Position numbers and translations under genes: made by a program. 64,000 nucleotides of DNA from Enterobacteriaceae bacterium. GTDB lineage: Bacteria > Pseudomonadota > Gammaproteobacteria > Enterobacterales > Enterobacteriaceae. The notes under the pieces were generated by a model that was given only the letters and a program-made list of their open reading frames with translations, was not told the origin of the DNA and did not search any database. Positions 17,004 through 26,547 of this stretch are shown here, piece by piece; within the stretch, counting starts at the first letter, position 1, and every line of letters starts with the position of its first letter. The stretch covers positions 310,001-374,000 of the forward strand of contig CABIZV010000002.1 of NCBI GenBank assembly GCA_902363335.1, written 5' to 3'.

Positions 17004-18074
17004 ATGAAAAATACACTCCGCCTCGCCTGGCTTGCCTGCGGGCTGACCTTCTGCACCCTCGCATCCGCCGCGATTCCGGTACGTGTTACCGCCGTTGAAC
17101 CTGCGCCACATGCGGTGGAGCGCCAGTTACCGGGCCGCGTCGAGGCCGTTCATGCCGTCGATATCCGGGCGCGTACCGAAGGCGCCATCGTGCAGCGCCA
17201 TTTCCAGGATGGACAGAATATTCAGGCAGGCGACCTGCTGTTTACCCTCGACGATGCCCAGCCGCGCGCCGCGCTGGCGTTAGCGCAGGCCGAGTTAAAA
17301 AGCGCGCAGGCCTCGCTGCGGCAGGCGCAGCAACTGTTGACGCGTTTTCAGAGCCTGAAAACCCATCAGTCGATTAGCCGCAATGATGTGGACAATGCGC
17401 AGATGCAGCGCGACGTTGCCGCAGCCGCCGTCGAGCAAGCAAAGGCGCGGGTCAGCGCCCAGCAAATCATCCTCGATTACACCCGTATCACCTCGCCGGT
17501 GAGCGGCCGCGTGGGGCACAGCGCCTTTCACGTCGGCAGCCTGGTGAATGCCGCCAGCGGCGTGCTGGTGGAGGTCGTCCAGCTCGACCCGGTGCGCGTA
17601 AGTTTCGCGCTCGACGAGTCGACATTTTACAGCAAGGCCGGGCAGCACCCGGATATCAGCACGCTGAAAGCCGCATGGCTGGCGCAAATAACACTTGATG
17701 GCAAACGTGAAGATGGCGTGCTGACCTCGGTCGATAACCGCATTGATGCGCGTACCGCCAGCGTCGCCGTGCGCGCCGAGTTTGCCAACCCGCAACACCG
17801 GCTGCTACCGGGCGGCAATGTTAACGTTACGCTGCGGCCCAAAGCGCTGGGCGAAAGCCTGATGATCCCCGTGTCGGCCGTGCAGCAGGACGCCCAGGGC
17901 TACTTTAGCTGGGTGCTGACGGCTGAGAATACCGCCGCCCAGCGACGCCTGACATTGGGCGGGCAGCAGGGACAAAACTTTGCCGTTACCCAGGGGCTTC
18001 AGGCGGGTGAGCGCGTGATTACCGAAGGCGCACAGCGCCTGTCCGACGGCGCCGCCGTGCAGCTGTTGAATTAA
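17004..18074 (+). CDS. RND efflux periplasmic adaptor (membrane fusion protein)
   Basis: 356 residues from the ATG at 17004 (AAGGA upstream); the frame extends further but without a ribosome site. An export signal (MKNTLRLAWLACGLTF..ASA) is followed by a barrel-sandwich/lipoyl domain with PGRVEAVHAVDIRARTEGAI (about 43-62), an alpha-helical hairpin rich in Ala/Gln (about 100-150), and a beta-barrel domain. A clear lipobox is not visible, unlike AcrA. It should bridge the adjacent RND pump to an outer-membrane channel; none is encoded nearby, so TolC is the likely partner. The RND gene starts 14 bases downstream. Confidence 0.9.
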   Translation: MKNTLRLAWLACGLTFCTLASAAIPVRVTAVEPAPHAVERQLPGRVEAVHAVDIRARTEGAIVQRHFQDGQNIQAGDLLFTLDDAQPRAALALAQAELKSAQASLRQAQQLLTRFQSLKTHQSISRNDVDNAQMQRDVAAAAVEQAKARVSAQQIILDYTRITSPVSGRVGHSAFHVGSLVNAASGVLVEVVQLDPVRVSFALDESTFYSKAGQHPDISTLKAAWLAQITLDGKREDGVLTSVDNRIDARTASVAVRAEFANPQHRLLPGGNVNVTLRPKALGESLMIPVSAVQQDAQGYFSWVLTAENTAAQRRLTLGGQQGQNFAVTQGLQAGERVITEGAQRLSDGAAVQLLN

Positions 18075-18088
18075 GGAAGGAGTGAACG

Positions 18089-21000
18089 ATGCTGACGTTT
18101 TTTATCCGTCGTCCGCGATTTGCCATGGTGATTGCGCTGTTGATGACCTTTGTCGGTGCGGTCGCGTTAAAGCTGATTCCAGTGGAGCAATACCCGCAAA
18201 TCACGCCGCCGGTGGTGAACGTGAGCGCCAGTTGGCCTGGCGCCAGCGCGCAGGACGTGGCGGAAGCCATCGCCGCGCCGCTGGAGACTCAGCTTAACGG
18301 CGTTGACCAGATGCTTTACATGGAGTCGACCAGCTCCGACGATGGCGGCTATAGCCTGAACCTGACTTTTGCCGCGGGAACCGACCCGGACATGGCGGCG
18401 ATAGATGTGCAAAATCGCGTGGCGCAGGCCGTGGCACAGCTGCCTGCCGATGCCCAGCAAAACGGCGTGCAGGTGCGTAAACGCGCCAGTAATTTGCTGA
18501 TGGGCGTAAGCCTTTATTCGCCGAAGGGCACGCTCGCGCCGTTGCAGGTGAGTAACTATGCCAGCACGCAGATCCGGGAAGCGCTGGCGCGCCTGCCGGG
18601 CGTCGGCCAGGTGCAGATGTTTGGCGCGCGGGATTACAGTATGCGCATCTGGCTGCGCCCTGACCGGATGAATGCGCTGAATATTACCAGCGACGATATC
18701 GCCAAAGCGCTCAACGAGCAGCACGTACAGGGCGCTGCCGGGCAGGTGGGCACGCCGCCGGTGTTTAACGGTCAACAACAAACCCTGACCATCAACGGGC
18801 TAGGGCGTTTGAGCACCGCGGCGGAGTTTGCCGACATCGTGGTGCGTAGCGGTGAACAGGGGCAATTAGTTCGCCTTTCCGATGTGGCAACCATCGAGCT
18901 TGGCGCCCGCAGCTACAACTCCAGCGCCCAGCTCAATGGCGTTGAATCGGCCTACATGGGCATTTATCCCACGCCGACCGCTAACGCCTTGCAGGTCGCA
19001 AGCGCCGTGCGCGACGAACTCACCCGCCTGCAAAGCCGTTTTCCGGCCGACCTGACCTGGGAAGTGAAATTTGATACCACCCGCTTTGTGGCGGCAACGA
19101 TTAAGGAGATTGGTACCTCGCTGGCGCTCACCCTGCTGGCGGTAGTGGCGGTGGTTTCGCTGTTCCTGCAAAGTGCGCGGGCGACGCTGATTGTGGCGTT
19201 AGCCATTCCAGTGTCGCTGGTCGGCACCTTCGCTGTGCTCTATCTGCTGGGTTACAGCGCCAACACGCTAAGCCTGTTTGCGATTATTCTGGCGCTGACC
19301 ATGGTAGTCGACGATGCCATCGTGGTGGTCGAAAGCGTGGAAGGGCATATGGCCGACGGGTTAAGCCGCAGCGAAGCCACCGCGCTGGCGCTGCGCCAGA
19401 TTGCCGGGCCGGTTATCGCCACTACGCTTGTGCTGCTGGCGGTGTTTGTGCCGGTGGCGATGCTGCCGGGAATTGTTGGCGAGTTATACCGCCAGTTTGC
19501 CGTCACGCTCTCCACGGCGGTCACGCTGTCGAGCATCGTGGCGCTGACGCTGACCCCGGCGCTCTGCGCGCTGCTGCTGCGTCCGCGCCCGGCGAAACCT
19601 GCTGCGTTCTTCCAGTGGTTCAACCGTGGCCTGGACGCCACGCGCGATGGCTACGGTCGGTTAGTGATGTGGATGAACCGTCGCCCGCTGGTGGCGGTTG
19701 CGGCGACCTTAACCGCCGCGCTGCTGGTGGTGTTCAGCTTTACGACCATGCCAAAAGGTTTCCTGCCGACCGAAGATCAGGGCTATGTGTTTGCCAATGT
19801 GCAGCTCCCGGAGTCAGCGTCTTTAGAGCGTACCGAAGCGGTGATGGCGCAGGCGCGAACGCTGTTGGCGGCGCATCCGGCGGTAGAGGATGTGATTCAG
19901 GTTTCCGGCTTTAGCATTCTGAGCGGCACCAGCGCGTCTAACAGCGGTTTTATCTCGCTGATGCTTAAGGACTGGTCGCAGCGTGCACCGCTAGCGTCGG
20001 TGATGGGCGAACTACAGCGCCAGCTTCACGCGCTGCCGGAGGCGAACATTATGCTGTTTGCCCCGCCAACGTTGCCGGGGCTGGGAAATGCTGCCGGTTT
20101 TGACCTGCGTATTCTGGCGCAGGCCGGACAATCTTCCGCTGAGCTTGAGCAGGTGACGCGCAAAATATTAATGGCGGCGAATCAGCACCCGCAGCTAAGC
20201 CGTGTTTTCACCACCTGGAGCAGCAACGTTCCACAGCTGACGCTGACGGTCGATCGCGACCAGGCTGCCCGATTAGACGTGCCGGTATCACGCATCTTTA
20301 GCAGCCTGCAAACCGCCTTCGGCGGTGCACGTGCCGGGGATTTCAGCATCAACAATCGCGTCTATCACGTGGTGATGCAAAACGACATGCAGTGGCGCGA
20401 GCGGGCCGAGCAAATCAGCGAGCTGTTTGTGCGCAGCAACCACGGCGAGCGCGTGCGCCTGAGCAACCTGGTGACCATTACGCCAACCGTAGGCGCGCCG
20501 TTTATCCAGCAGTACAACCAGTTCCCATCGGTCTCGGTTAGCGGCTCGGCGGCAGAAGGGATCAGCAGCCGCACGGCAATGGCGCAGATGGAAACGCTGC
20601 TGGCGGAACATTTGCCGCAGGGCTACGACTACGCGTGGAGCGGCCTGTCGTGGCAGGAGCAGCAGACCGGCAATCAGGCGATATGGATTGTGCTGGTGGC
20701 GGTGGCGATGGCGTGGCTGTTCCTCGTGGCGCAGTATGAAAGCTGGACGCTCCCGGCAAGCGTTATGTTGTCGGTGCTGTTCGCCATCGGCGGCGCGCTG
20801 CTGTGGTTATGGATTGCGGGATACGCCAACGACGTATACGTCCAGATAGGGCTGGTGTTACTGATAGCCCTGGCGGCGAAAAACGCGATTCTTATCGTCG
20901 AGTTCGCCCGTGCCCAGCGGCAGGCAGGGCTGTCGATTGTGGATGCCGCGCGTGAAGGGGCAACCCGTCGCTTCCGGGCGGTGATGATGACGGCGGTGTC

Positions 21001-21184
21001 GTTTATTATCGGCATCATGCCGATGATGTTTTCCACCGGCGCAGGCGCACAGAGCCGGCAGATTATCGGTACCACCGTCTTTAGCGGGATGCTGGTGGCG
21101 ACGGTGATTGGCATCCTGTTTATCCCGTCGCTGTACGCCTTGTTCCAGCGTCTGCGCGAGTGGGCGCACCGCCGGGCGGGTTAA
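18089..21184 (+). CDS. HAE1-type RND multidrug efflux permease
   Basis: 1031 residues, usual for AcrB-type pumps. The N-terminus FIRRPRFAMVIALLM and the motif IPVEQYPQITPP are characteristic; the proton-relay aspartates are in MVVDDAIVVVE (about 406-408) and the helix 10 lysine in ALAAKNAILIVEFA (about 930). A large periplasmic porter domain lies between helix pairs 1-2 and 7-8. It exports drugs, dyes or other amphiphiles using the proton gradient as a trimer with its adaptor. It is related to, but not clearly the same as, AcrB, OqxB or other named pumps. Its position near ramA raises the possibility of RamA control, though I could not find a convincing marbox. Confidence 0.93.
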   Translation: MLTFFIRRPRFAMVIALLMTFVGAVALKLIPVEQYPQITPPVVNVSASWPGASAQDVAEAIAAPLETQLNGVDQMLYMESTSSDDGGYSLNLTFAAGTDPDMAAIDVQNRVAQAVAQLPADAQQNGVQVRKRASNLLMGVSLYSPKGTLAPLQVSNYASTQIREALARLPGVGQVQMFGARDYSMRIWLRPDRMNALNITSDDIAKALNEQHVQGAAGQVGTPPVFNGQQQTLTINGLGRLSTAAEFADIVVRSGEQGQLVRLSDVATIELGARSYNSSAQLNGVESAYMGIYPTPTANALQVASAVRDELTRLQSRFPADLTWEVKFDTTRFVAATIKEIGTSLALTLLAVVAVVSLFLQSARATLIVALAIPVSLVGTFAVLYLLGYSANTLSLFAIILALTMVVDDAIVVVESVEGHMADGLSRSEATALALRQIAGPVIATTLVLLAVFVPVAMLPGIVGELYRQFAVTLSTAVTLSSIVALTLTPALCALLLRPRPAKPAAFFQWFNRGLDATRDGYGRLVMWMNRRPLVAVAATLTAALLVVFSFTTMPKGFLPTEDQGYVFANVQLPESASLERTEAVMAQARTLLAAHPAVEDVIQVSGFSILSGTSASNSGFISLMLKDWSQRAPLASVMGELQRQLHALPEANIMLFAPPTLPGLGNAAGFDLRILAQAGQSSAELEQVTRKILMAANQHPQLSRVFTTWSSNVPQLTLTVDRDQAARLDVPVSRIFSSLQTAFGGARAGDFSINNRVYHVVMQNDMQWRERAEQISELFVRSNHGERVRLSNLVTITPTVGAPFIQQYNQFPSVSVSGSAAEGISSRTAMAQMETLLAEHLPQGYDYAWSGLSWQEQQTGNQAIWIVLVAVAMAWLFLVAQYESWTLPASVMLSVLFAIGGALLWLWIAGYANDVYVQIGLVLLIALAAKNAILIVEFARAQRQAGLSIVDAAREGATRRFRAVMMTAVSFIIGIMPMMFSTGAGAQSRQIIGTTVFSGMLVATVIGILFIPSLYALFQRLREWAHRRAG

Positions 21185-21231
21185 CCCCTCATCAAAGACC
21201 GCGCCATAGAATACCCTCTCCCCTATGGGAG

Positions 21232-21919
21232 CTGTCTCTTATACACAAATTCGTGGTGACAGCGATCAGGTAAGGGGTGATATATTAATGTTTATCAATA
21301 TGTTGCGCTCTCTTCCAATGCTAGCCATATAAATTGCACTGGCGCAGAGAGCGCGCAAGGGGCGGCCAGTCGCCGCCGCCCCCTGCACCCCCAGGCTCTG
21401 GCGGCAAAATCGCCGCTACGCGGTTCCCTCTGCTTATCCCTTCCGGCTCCGGGTCGGGCGCGAGGCAACGTCCCTGTAAAACCGCGCCCTCAGCCCACAT
21501 CCCTGTGGGCTGCCCCGGCCTCCAGGGAACGCTTCGGCGATTTAGACGCCACCAGAAACCGTGCGGCCTTTGAGTTAACAGCAAAAACGAATGTCGCTGG
21601 AACGGCGGAGTCCCCGCTGGAAATCGGCGAACCGGAGAATGGAAGACAAGGTCAGGACGCCATGGATGGCGGACTGAGGCGAAGCGAGACAGGAGGTCGA
21701 GTTTCGCCGTGCCGCAGGCTGGAGTTCGAAGGCGAGCGCAGTGCGAAGCACCGATTTCCCTGCGGGGCCGCGGGGATTGCTAAGGGGTGCGCGGCCGCAT
21801 CCCTTAGCCCGTTCACCGGTGACGGGACTTCATATTCTGCCTGACGTAAAGTGAACGGAACCCCTCACCAGACTGACATACATTCAGTTCTGTCCCACGA
21901 ATTTGTGTATATGAGACAG
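21232..21919. mobile_element. 688-bp non-autonomous (MITE-like) element with Tn5-type terminal repeats
   Basis: The left end CTGTCTCTTATACACAAAT and the inverted right end agree over 24 of 25 bases (21232-21256 against 21895-21919). The outer 19 bases differ from the Tn5/IS50 outside end at only two positions. Flanking nonamers CTATGGGAG (21223-21231) and CTTGGGGAG (21920-21928) look like a 9-bp target duplication with two changes, the length made by IS50-type transposases. No transposase is encoded; inside are GC-rich stem-loops, including CAGCCCACA/TGTGGGCTG (21491-21512), a near-perfect 30-base hairpin at 21779-21808 and a palindrome at 21808-21826. Weak open frames of 60-87 codons inside are not credible genes. 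It interrupts the terminator-like sequence downstream of entD. Confidence 0.85.
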
Positions 21920-21958
21920 CTTGGGGAGAGGGTTAGGGTGAGGGGGCGGCTCAGCCGG

Positions 21959-22582
21959 TTATGGCGTGTGGTAAACGGTGAGGATCGTGTCTGCATCGAG
22001 CAAGAACCACCGGACACTGACGGTAAGCGCGAGCGCAGCAATGTTAAGCCTGACCTGCTGTTCATCCACGGAAATCACCGTCGCCTGATGAAAATGCTGC
22101 AACTCAGGATGATTCAGGGAGAAAGCTTTATAAAGGCTTTCTTTCGCCGAAAAAGCGAGGGTTAAGGCGAGCGTAAAACCAGGCGAACTGTGACGTAACA
22201 CGGCAAGTTCGCTATCGGTAGCAATCTCTTGCGCCAATGACGCCGCCAGCGTGTCGTCAAATACGCGCTCAATATCAATGCCCGTCGGCGTCCGCGACAC
22301 CACGGCCACCGCCGTTTTCGCGCAGTGGCTGATACTGCCATAAAGCCCTGCAGGCCACAGCGGCTGGCGCTGCTCGCCAATCCCCGGCACCGCTTTTTGA
22401 CCAAACAAACGCAGCGCGTGGACGGCGGCAATACGCCCGGCTAAATGCTCGGTTTGGCGTTTTTTTCCCGCGCGCGCAAGCGCCGCATGATGCGGTAACC
22501 ACAATAGATCGCCTGGCGTAAAGGTGTCGGGGTCGAAATCGATGCGCACAATGGAATTGAGGGTCGTGTGATGGGTTCGCAT
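21959..22582 (-). CDS. entD: Enterobactin synthase phosphopantetheinyl transferase EntD
   Basis: 207 residues from the ATG at 22582 (CAGGAG upstream), close to E. coli EntD (206). It moves phosphopantetheine from coenzyme A to the carrier domains of EntB and EntF. Motifs of the Sfp-type family: KRQTEHLAGRIAA (about 42-54), YGSISHC (about 81-87), GIDIE (about 101-105, magnesium-binding Asp and Glu) and FSAKESLYKA (about 144-153). The C-terminal third is divergent from E. coli. It lies downstream of fepA on the same strand, as in other enterobactin producers. Confidence 0.95.
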   Translation of the reverse strand: MRTHHTTLNSIVRIDFDPDTFTPGDLLWLPHHAALARAGKKRQTEHLAGRIAAVHALRLFGQKAVPGIGEQRQPLWPAGLYGSISHCAKTAVAVVSRTPTGIDIERVFDDTLAASLAQEIATDSELAVLRHSSPGFTLALTLAFSAKESLYKAFSLNHPELQHFHQATVISVDEQQVRLNIAALALTVSVRWFLLDADTILTVYHTP

Positions 22583-22631
22583 ACGGCTCCTGAAAACCCT
22601 CTCCCGGGCGGGAGAGGGGGCACACATCTTA

Positions 22632-24905
22632 TCAGAAGTGGGTGTTAACGCTCAGGTACCAGGTACGGCCCGGTTCGTTATAGGTGTACGCGCCCGCGCC
22701 CGCCATATAATCGCCGGTTTTGTTATCACTCACGGTCTGGGCATTACCCTCGCGCCACAGACGTTTGTCGAAGACGTTATCCACGCCGCCGGTCAGGCTG
22801 AGGTTTTTGTTCACGTCCCAGGTCGCGCTCAGGCCGAGAATACTGTAAGGGCTTGCCACGGTGGCCGAGGTGCCGGACACCGGTTTACCCTGATAATCAT
22901 ATTTTTTCGGCTCTTGCTTACCGTACCAGGTAAAGGTGGATTGCAGAGAAACGTCCTGACGCACCTGCCAGCTCAGGGTGGAGTTCAGGGTGTACTCTGG
23001 AATAATCGACAGACGCTCGCCGGTCTCTTTATTCTTACTTTGCAGCATGTAGGTAATGTTGTTCGTCCAGTTAACGGTTTCGCTGACCGGAATATTCAAC
23101 GTTCCTTCCAGACCTTCCACCACCGCTTTAGGAATATTTTCCCACTGGTAGATGTCGGTGTAGGTTGTTGCTTTACCTTTAGTAATGGAGGTTCTGCTCA
23201 GTGGCGTGGTACCCGCTTCAATTTTGTTACGGTAATCGTTGCGGAACCAGGTCACTCCCGCCAGCCAGCCATCACGTTTGAACTCCAGACCAATCTCTTT
23301 GTTGATGCTGGTCTCCGCTTTCAGAGAGTCGTTACCCATCATGTAGCAACCAATACCGGTCGCCGCGCCCGTGGCGTAACAGCCCTGACCTTTGCTGTAC
23401 AGAATGTAATTCGGGTTGGTCTGATACAGACTTGGCGCTTTGTACGCCCGCGCGATACCCATTTTCAGGGTGAAGTCGTCGCCTAAGCCCTGTGACAGGT
23501 TCAGCGATGGGCTCCAGTTATCACCGACAATACTGTGATGATCGAAACGCAGCGCTGGCGTTAACATGGTGCTGTCGGTCAGCTCCATGTTGTTCTCAGC
23601 GAACAGGGAGAAAATCTCCGCTTGCGAATAAGGGCTGCGGTCGGTGCTGCTGTAGCCTGGAATATTGCCGCCCATGAAGGTTTGTCCGTTGGAGCTGGAG
23701 TCCTTCATGCGCTGCTGATTCCACTCGGTGCCCAGCGTCAGATTCTGGTTAACCCACAGATCAAACGGAATGCTGATTTCACTGTGCAGCATCACGTCGG
23801 CCAGATCGGTATCGCTGAACTGGTTGCTGTTAAACAGACCTTCCAGACCGCCGGCCAGACCTTCGCCCAGACGCGAGTTACGGGTATGTTCGTACTGCGC
23901 CCAGTTGCTGGTGGTGATGCCGTTATCCCAGCCGCCGTTCCAGGTCAGCGCATAGTTCTGGCGATACATACGGTTAGTCTCTTTCCCGTAGTATTTTTTC
24001 ACCAGACCGTTGGTTTTATTGTCGTTGTTGGTGTTCTGCGTGTCGCCCGCGTACAGGTTGCCCTGACGGCTGTAGCCCGCCTCGAACTCCAGCGACTGCA
24101 TTGGCGCAAAGTCCCAACGCAGCTGGCCGTTAATATCTTTATTCTCCACCCCTTCGCGCCCGGCAGGCATGGTGTCGGCGTACGCACCGGTACGTTCGGA
24201 TTGGTGACCGTCGTTGATATCCCATGCGTCGGCCTGGGTTTTATCGAGGTTACCAAACAGACGGAAACTGAAATCTCCGCCCAGCGGGCCGTTGAGGCTG
24301 AAGTTGGTGCGCTTGGTGGAGCCTTCTTCTTTATGCTCCGGCGCGTTCAGGTAGGTGTTCCACGAACCGTGCCACTCATCGCCGCCTTTTTTGGTGATGA
24401 TGTTCACCACGCCGCCCGCCGCACCGTTACCGTAACGGGCAGCCGCAGGGCCACGCAGCACTTCAATACGTTCAATCATTTCCGGCGGAACCCAGCCGGT
24501 ATCGCCACGGGTATCACGCTCGCCGCGCCAGCCCTGACGCACGGAATTACGGCTGGTCACCGGTTTACCGTCGATGAGAATCAGGGTGTTTTCCGGGCCC
24601 ATACCGCGAATATCAATCTGACGATTGTTGCCGCGCTGGCCGCTGGTTGAGTTACCGGTGAGGTTCACGCCCGGCATAGTACGGATGATTTCAGAGACGT
24701 CGCGCGCCGGTGGGCGTTTACGAATTTCGTCGGCGGTGATGGTGGAAACGCCCGGAGCCTGCAGGTTCTGCTCGGCAGCAGTCACCACCATCGTTTCGCC
24801 GTCAGCGGTTTTGTCGCCAGTGGTCTCTGCGGCAAAAGCTGGTGCCGCGATGCCATAAATTCCCAAATTGACCAGGAGGGCCAGGGATTTGATTTTATTA
24901 TTCAT
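22632..24905 (-). CDS. fepA: Ferric enterobactin TonB-dependent outer-membrane receptor FepA
   Basis: 757 residues with a signal peptide ending ..APAFAAE (about residue 25), then a TonB box-like ETMVVTAAEQNL (about 37-48), a plug domain with IRTMPGVNLTGNS and IDIRGMGPENTLILIDG, and a 22-strand barrel ending in the outer-membrane C-terminal signature WYLSVNTHF. It imports Fe-enterobactin across the outer membrane using TonB energy. Close to E. coli FepA throughout. Divergent from fes with a shared Fur-like region between them; entD follows downstream. Confidence 0.97.
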   Translation of the reverse strand: MNNKIKSLALLVNLGIYGIAAPAFAAETTGDKTADGETMVVTAAEQNLQAPGVSTITADEIRKRPPARDVSEIIRTMPGVNLTGNSTSGQRGNNRQIDIRGMGPENTLILIDGKPVTSRNSVRQGWRGERDTRGDTGWVPPEMIERIEVLRGPAAARYGNGAAGGVVNIITKKGGDEWHGSWNTYLNAPEHKEEGSTKRTNFSLNGPLGGDFSFRLFGNLDKTQADAWDINDGHQSERTGAYADTMPAGREGVENKDINGQLRWDFAPMQSLEFEAGYSRQGNLYAGDTQNTNNDNKTNGLVKKYYGKETNRMYRQNYALTWNGGWDNGITTSNWAQYEHTRNSRLGEGLAGGLEGLFNSNQFSDTDLADVMLHSEISIPFDLWVNQNLTLGTEWNQQRMKDSSSNGQTFMGGNIPGYSSTDRSPYSQAEIFSLFAENNMELTDSTMLTPALRFDHHSIVGDNWSPSLNLSQGLGDDFTLKMGIARAYKAPSLYQTNPNYILYSKGQGCYATGAATGIGCYMMGNDSLKAETSINKEIGLEFKRDGWLAGVTWFRNDYRNKIEAGTTPLSRTSITKGKATTYTDIYQWENIPKAVVEGLEGTLNIPVSETVNWTNNITYMLQSKNKETGERLSIIPEYTLNSTLSWQVRQDVSLQSTFTWYGKQEPKKYDYQGKPVSGTSATVASPYSILGLSATWDVNKNLSLTGGVDNVFDKRLWREGNAQTVSDNKTGDYMAGAGAYTYNEPGRTWYLSVNTHF

Positions 24906-25027
24906 TTTGTGTCCTGCTTTCTATCGCCGCATGCTGTTTAAATCCATTCCCAAAAGGGGATACGGCGGGGTTATATGCCTAAAGCATGTGAAAGTTGCGC
25001 GGCATTACGCTATTGCAAATGCAAATA

Positions 25028-25046
25028 GTTATCAATAATATTATCA
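25028..25046. promoter_or_regulatory. Fur-like box between fepA and fes
   Basis: On the minus strand the sequence reads as three successive hexamers GATAAT-ATTATT-GATAAC, matching the hexamer description of Fur sites (GATAAT repeated or inverted). It lies in the divergent fepA/fes control region, where E. coli has a Fur operator. Iron-bound Fur should repress both directions. Confidence 0.75.
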
Positions 25047-25095
25047 ATAAATTTTCATGTGTAACAAGAAATTCCACAATAAACATGGGGTTAAC

Positions 25096-26313
25096 GTGGT
25101 GGAGAAGTTAGAGACAGGAAGTGACACATGGTGGGCAACGCTAAATGGCCCACAATATGAGCAGGTTAGCGAAGGGTATAAGGTAACTTTCTGGTGGCGA
25201 GATCCTGCGGGAAACGAGACCACATCACCGATTTGTCGGGTGTGGATTTACATCACCGGCGTCACCGATCACCACCACAATAGTGCCCCGCAGACCTTAC
25301 AACGTATACCTCACACCGATGCCTGGTGCTGGACGACCACCTTGCCGTCCACCTGGCGCGGCAGCTACTGTTTCATTCCCTCTGCACATGAAGACGATTT
25401 CGCCCCCGAGATTTTCACCGCCGCCGAGCCGGATCGTATGCAGTTGCGCGAAGGCTGGCGCAAATTGCTGCCTCATGCCGTCGCCGACTCGTTAAATGCG
25501 CACAGCTGGAAGGGCGGTCGTGGGCATGCGGTTTCTGCATTTGAGCTCCCGCATGCGCCTGAACAGCCCGGCTGGTCAACGCCCGCCGCCGTGTGGAATG
25601 AACCGCAGTGCATCACCTGGCGCAGCGACCGTTTAGGAAATCAGCGTCGAGTGTGGATATTCACCACCGGTGAACCGCACGCCGCCGAGCGACCGTTGGC
25701 GGTGCTGCTGGACGGTCAGTTCTGGGCCGAAAGTATGCCGGTCTGGCCCGCGCTTGCCGCGCTCACCGACGTCAGAAAGCTTCCTCCGGCGGTGTATCTG
25801 CTGATTGATGTTATCGACAACGCCCATCGCAGCCGCGAACTGCCGTGCAACCCGGATTTCTGGCTGGCGGTACAGCAGGAATTGCTGCCGCAGGTGCAGG
25901 CCATTGCGCCGTTTAGCGACCGTGCCGATCGCACGATAGTGGCGGGGCAGAGTTTCGGCGGCCTGTCGGCGATGTATGCCGGATTGCACTGGCCGCAACG
26001 CTTTGGCTGCGTACTGAGCCAGTCGGGATCGTACTGGTGGCCGCATCGCGGTGGCCGTGAAAACGGTGAGATTGTAGCCGAGCTTGAACGCGGCGAGCTT
26101 AACCCTCAGGGACTGCGGATTGTGCTGGAAGCCGGTATCCGCGAGCCGCTTATTTTTCGCGCCAATCAGGCGCTTTTGACGCAATTAGATCATATGCAGC
26201 AGCCGGTTTTCTGGCGTCAGGTTGACGGCGGACATGATGCGCTTTGCTGGCGCGGCGGACTCACCGCCGGGCTCATCACGCTCTGGGACACCCAGGCCGC
26301 AACGCGGGATTAA
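25096..26313 (+). CDS. fes: Enterochelin esterase Fes
   Basis: About 405 residues if started at the GTG at 25096, which has GGGG six bases upstream; the first ATG of the frame (25057) lacks a ribosome site, sits at the edge of the Fur box, and adds residues not seen in E. coli. It is a cytoplasmic serine esterase that hydrolyses ferric enterobactin to release iron. An N-terminal lid/immunoglobulin-like domain (VTFWWRDP at about 31-38) is followed by an alpha/beta-hydrolase domain with nucleophile motif GQSFGG (Ser near 286) and C-terminal DGGHDALCW histidine. First gene of fes-ybdZ-entF. Confidence 0.95.
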   Translation: MVEKLETGSDTWWATLNGPQYEQVSEGYKVTFWWRDPAGNETTSPICRVWIYITGVTDHHHNSAPQTLQRIPHTDAWCWTTTLPSTWRGSYCFIPSAHEDDFAPEIFTAAEPDRMQLREGWRKLLPHAVADSLNAHSWKGGRGHAVSAFELPHAPEQPGWSTPAAVWNEPQCITWRSDRLGNQRRVWIFTTGEPHAAERPLAVLLDGQFWAESMPVWPALAALTDVRKLPPAVYLLIDVIDNAHRSRELPCNPDFWLAVQQELLPQVQAIAPFSDRADRTIVAGQSFGGLSAMYAGLHWPQRFGCVLSQSGSYWWPHRGGRENGEIVAELERGELNPQGLRIVLEAGIREPLIFRANQALLTQLDHMQQPVFWRQVDGGHDALCWRGGLTAGLITLWDTQAATRD

Positions 26314-26328
26314 CGACAGGAGTTTGGT

Positions 26329-26547
26329 ATGCAAGTCAGTAACCCCTTCGACGACACGCAAGGGCAGTTTTATCTTCTGCAAAACCACGAGCAGCAGTTC
26401 AGCCTATGGCCTCAGCAGTGCACGTTACCTGCGGGCTGGACGGTGGTCTGCCCACCGCAACCGCTTGAGGCGTGTAACGACTGGCTGGCGGCGCACTGGG
26501 ATTCACTGCAGCCGAATCACTTTTCGACCCTCGGAGGCCAGGCATGA
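26329..26547 (+). CDS. ybdZ: MbtH-like protein YbdZ
   Basis: A 72-residue MbtH-family protein. The NPFDDTQGQFYLLQNHEQQFSLWP opening region and later LPAGWTVV and WDSLQPNHFS blocks include the family tryptophans. It binds and stimulates the EntF adenylation domain. Overlaps entF by four bases (ATGA), with fes 15 bases upstream. Confidence 0.95.
   Translation: MQVSNPFDDTQGQFYLLQNHEQQFSLWPQQCTLPAGWTVVCPPQPLEACNDWLAAHWDSLQPNHFSTLGGQA

Noticed and set aside
21232..21256. CTGTCTCTTATACACA sequence as sequencing-adapter (Nextera) contamination
   Set aside because: The adapter continues with TCT after ACACA, whereas here the sequence continues AAATTCGTGG and has an inverted partner 670 bp away plus a probable target duplication, so it is a genuine element end.
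21321..21584. 87- and 79-codon frames inside the Tn5-ended element
   Set aside because: Overlapping on both strands in GC-rich hairpin sequence with no ribosome site; likely non-coding.
22638..24650. Long open frames of 282 and 342 codons antisense to fepA
   Set aside because: They lie wholly inside fepA on the opposite strand, have no ribosome sites or recognisable domains, and arise from the GC-biased codon use of fepA.
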